DNA from: Bacteroidota bacterium
Lineage (GTDB): Bacteria > Bacteroidota > Bacteroidia > Chitinophagales > Chitinophagaceae
Assembly: GCA_023386045.1 (NCBI GenBank)
Contig: JAEWKK010000012.1
Location: 62,001-126,000, forward strand
Length of the DNA: 64,000 nt
Direction: 5' to 3'
Shown: piece by piece, positions 62,360-64,000 of the stretch
Layout of the letters: the number at the start of each line of letters is the position of its first letter
How positions within the stretch are numbered: position 1 is the first letter of the stretch
Notes under the pieces: model-generated
Databases searched by the model: none
Told to the model about the DNA's origin: nothing
The model's input: only the letters and a program-made list of their open reading frames with translations
Translations under genes and position numbers: made by a program

Positions 62360-62977
62360 ATGGCTAAAGCAGTTCAAAAGGATACAAGTACAGAAGAGAA
62401 GATACTCGAGGCCGCAAAAAAGATCTTTATCCGGCAGGGACTGGCAGGTGCTCGCATGCAGGATATAGCGGATGAAGCCGGAATCAACAAGGCCCTGCTG
62501 CACTACTATTTCAGGAGCAAGGACAAGCTCTTTGAAACCATTTTTGTTGAAGTGGCAGGACAATTTGTTCCGAAGGTCAATGCCATCCTGAATTCAGATA
62601 GCAGCCTGTTTGAAAAGATCGAAGCTTTTTGCGTGGAGTATATGGACAATGTTTCTAAAAATCCTTTTATCCCACTTTTTGTGATCAATGAAATGAACAA
62701 GCAACCCAAAGAATTTGTGAAGAAGCTTTTTGGTAGCGGCTCTCCCCGATTTGAAATGTTTGCCATGCAGCTCAGTGATGCCATCAGGAAAAAAGAGATC
62801 AGGAAAATTGATCCTTTTGAACTGGTGATCAATACCGTTTCCCTTTGTGTATTCCCCTTCCTGGCCAAGCCTCTCATCCTCCTGGTGTCGGGTGCCAATG
62901 AAGCGGAATTCAAAGCCATGATCGAAGAAAGAAAAAGAACCGTTCCCAAACTGATCATTCATTCTCTACAACCTTAA
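62360..62977 (+). CDS. TetR family transcriptional regulator
   Basis: 205 residues. N-terminal TetR helix-turn-helix: STEEKILEAAKKIFIRQG, ARMQDIADEAGINKALLHYYFRSKDKLF (residues 10-56), then an all-helical ligand-binding domain. It is followed after 8 bp by a TolC-family gene, so it probably represses its own efflux operon through the palindrome upstream and responds to an unknown ligand. Confidence 0.93.
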   Translation: MAKAVQKDTSTEEKILEAAKKIFIRQGLAGARMQDIADEAGINKALLHYYFRSKDKLFETIFVEVAGQFVPKVNAILNSDSSLFEKIEAFCVEYMDNVSKNPFIPLFVINEMNKQPKEFVKKLFGSGSPRFEMFAMQLSDAIRKKEIRKIDPFELVINTVSLCVFPFLAKPLILLVSGANEAEFKAMIEERKRTVPKLIIHSLQP

Positions 62978-62985
62978 ATTTTTTT

Positions 62986-64000
62986 ATGCATCGATTAACT
63001 ATCTGGTTAAATTGTTTGGTCAAATCACTTTTAGTTGGTAGCGTCTTGCTTTTATCATTCAGTGTTGATGCACAGACTCTGACCCTTGAGGAAGTAATTT
63101 CAAAAGCTTCCGCTCAATATCCCTTGCTGAAACAAAAAGATCTTATCAACCAGTCGGCACAGCTTGCCATTAGTAATTTAAAAAAAGGATTCTGGCCCCA
63201 GGCTGCCATGAGTGCACAGGCGAGCTATCAGTCGGATGTAACCTCATTTCCTCTTGCCTTACCCGGTGTCAGCATAGATCCACTGCAAAAAGACCAGTAC
63301 AGGATACTGACAGACCTGAGCCAGGTATTGTATGATGGTGGAATGATCTCGCATCAAAAAAAGCTGGAAGTATTAAAGGCGACTGTTGAGCAGGATAAGA
63401 TCGAAGTAGAGCTCACCGCTTTGAGAGACCGGATCACACAACTCTACCTGGGTATTTTATTTACTGACCGGCAGTCAGCACAGATCCAGCTAATCAAGGA
63501 AGACCTTTTGTCCAGCATTCGTTTAATGGAAGCAAGGGTTCAGGAAGGCGCTGTACTTCGTTCGCAGTTAAATATTCTTCAGGCAGAAGCATTAAAAACA
63601 GAACAGCGCCTTGTGGAAGTAAAAGCATCAGGAAAGGCATTGATAGCAAGTCTTGAACTTTATATGAACCATGAGATTGATGAACAAACTGTTTTCGTCG
63701 CTCCTTCAACTCCTGATATCAGTTCCAGCGAGATCCATCGTCCTGAACTCAACTTATTAGATGGACAAAAAGAGATAGTAAAGGAGCAGGCAAAGATCAT
63801 CAATGCACGCAACCAGCCCAAAGCCGCTGCCTTCCTCCAGGCTGGTTATGGTCGCCCCGGACTGAACATGCTGAAAAATTCCTTTGAACCTTTTTACATC
63901 GCGGGTATCAGGTTGAACTGGACTATCGGGAACCTGTACACGTCGAAATCAGAAAAGAAAATACTGGAGATCAATAACAGGACCATTGATGTACAAAAAG
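62986..64000 (+). CDS. TolC-family outer-membrane efflux protein, N-terminal 338 residues (runs off window)
   Basis: An open frame from ATG 62986 to the edge. Signal MHRLTIWLNCLVKSLLVGSV ending SFSVDAQ, then TLTLEEVISKASAQYPLLKQ, the typical start of the outer-membrane efflux repeat, and the tip-region strand pattern with YQSDVTSFP and QVLYDGGMISHQKKLEV. It is an outer-membrane channel for export with HlyD- and ABC- or RND-type partners, presumably further right. Its 5' end contains a TetR-operator-like site (62995-63010). Confidence 0.9.
   Translation, partial: MHRLTIWLNCLVKSLLVGSVLLLSFSVDAQTLTLEEVISKASAQYPLLKQKDLINQSAQLAISNLKKGFWPQAAMSAQASYQSDVTSFPLALPGVSIDPLQKDQYRILTDLSQVLYDGGMISHQKKLEVLKATVEQDKIEVELTALRDRITQLYLGILFTDRQSAQIQLIKEDLLSSIRLMEARVQEGAVLRSQLNILQAEALKTEQRLVEVKASGKALIASLELYMNHEIDEQTVFVAPSTPDISSSEIHRPELNLLDGQKEIVKEQAKIINARNQPKAAAFLQAGYGRPGLNMLKNSFEPFYIAGIRLNWTIGNLYTSKSEKKILEINNRTIDVQK

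Overview
The window looks like chromosomal DNA of a Bacteroidota bacterium, most likely family Chitinophagaceae; the family is inferred from gene content, not measured. Supporting signs are promoters of the form TTG/TTTG-N19-21-TAnnTTTG, paired outer-membrane beta-barrel receptors, a secreted metalloprotease with a type IX secretion tail, the Bacteroidota-type GlmU-like protein, small RRM RNA-binding proteins and many lipoproteins. Both window ends cut a gene: tpiA on the left (minus strand) and a TolC-family gene on the right (plus strand).

Layout. 0-16 kb is housekeeping and envelope: tpiA, a GlmU-like protein, zinc-free L31, YajQ, two paralogous outer-membrane receptors, threonine aldolase, pgi, a T9SS metalloprotease, a PUR-domain protein and an ABC exporter with a degenerate Walker B. 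16-24.5 kb is sugar metabolism: galM and galK (convergent, overlapping stops), then four plus-strand genes: a cytoplasmic GH5-like glycosidase, a glycosyltransferase, UDP-galactopyranose mutase (glf), and a 728-residue fusion of a GH1-like glycosidase with an RmlD-like sugar-nucleotide reductase. Together they suggest galactose to UDP-Gal to UDP-Galf to an unknown galactofuranosylated product.

24.5-46.5 kb is an accessory zone of small lineage-specific genes mixed with stress, cold and signalling genes: a KGG stress protein, a DEAD-box helicase, two fatty-acid desaturases, four single-RRM proteins, a three-PAS histidine kinase and five receiver-only response regulators. Two unnamed small-protein families recur here. 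One has three members sharing a gap-free 60-residue block; the other has two members. At least one intergenic minus-strand structured RNA candidate is also present.

46.7-51.5 kb holds an M1 aminopeptidase, a lipoprotein subtilase and an aldo/keto reductase. 51.5-59.1 kb looks like a defence island ending at tRNA-Ser(UGA). It has a two-gene toxin-antitoxin candidate (Panacea-domain antitoxin plus a probable MazF/PemK-like toxin) behind a textbook promoter, and facing it a four-gene operon: type III methyltransferase (Mod), type III restriction subunit (Res), a four-helix membrane protein and a small PD-(D/E)XK nuclease-like protein. The last two are not standard type III R-M parts, so this is one of the two best candidates for an undescribed system; the glf/glycosidase cluster is the other.

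59.1-64 kb contains a conserved hypothetical gene, repeat-rich spacers (8-bp, 11-bp and 14-bp repeats), a di-haem cytochrome lipoprotein, and the start of a TetR-TolC efflux operon with a perfect palindrome just upstream of tetR.
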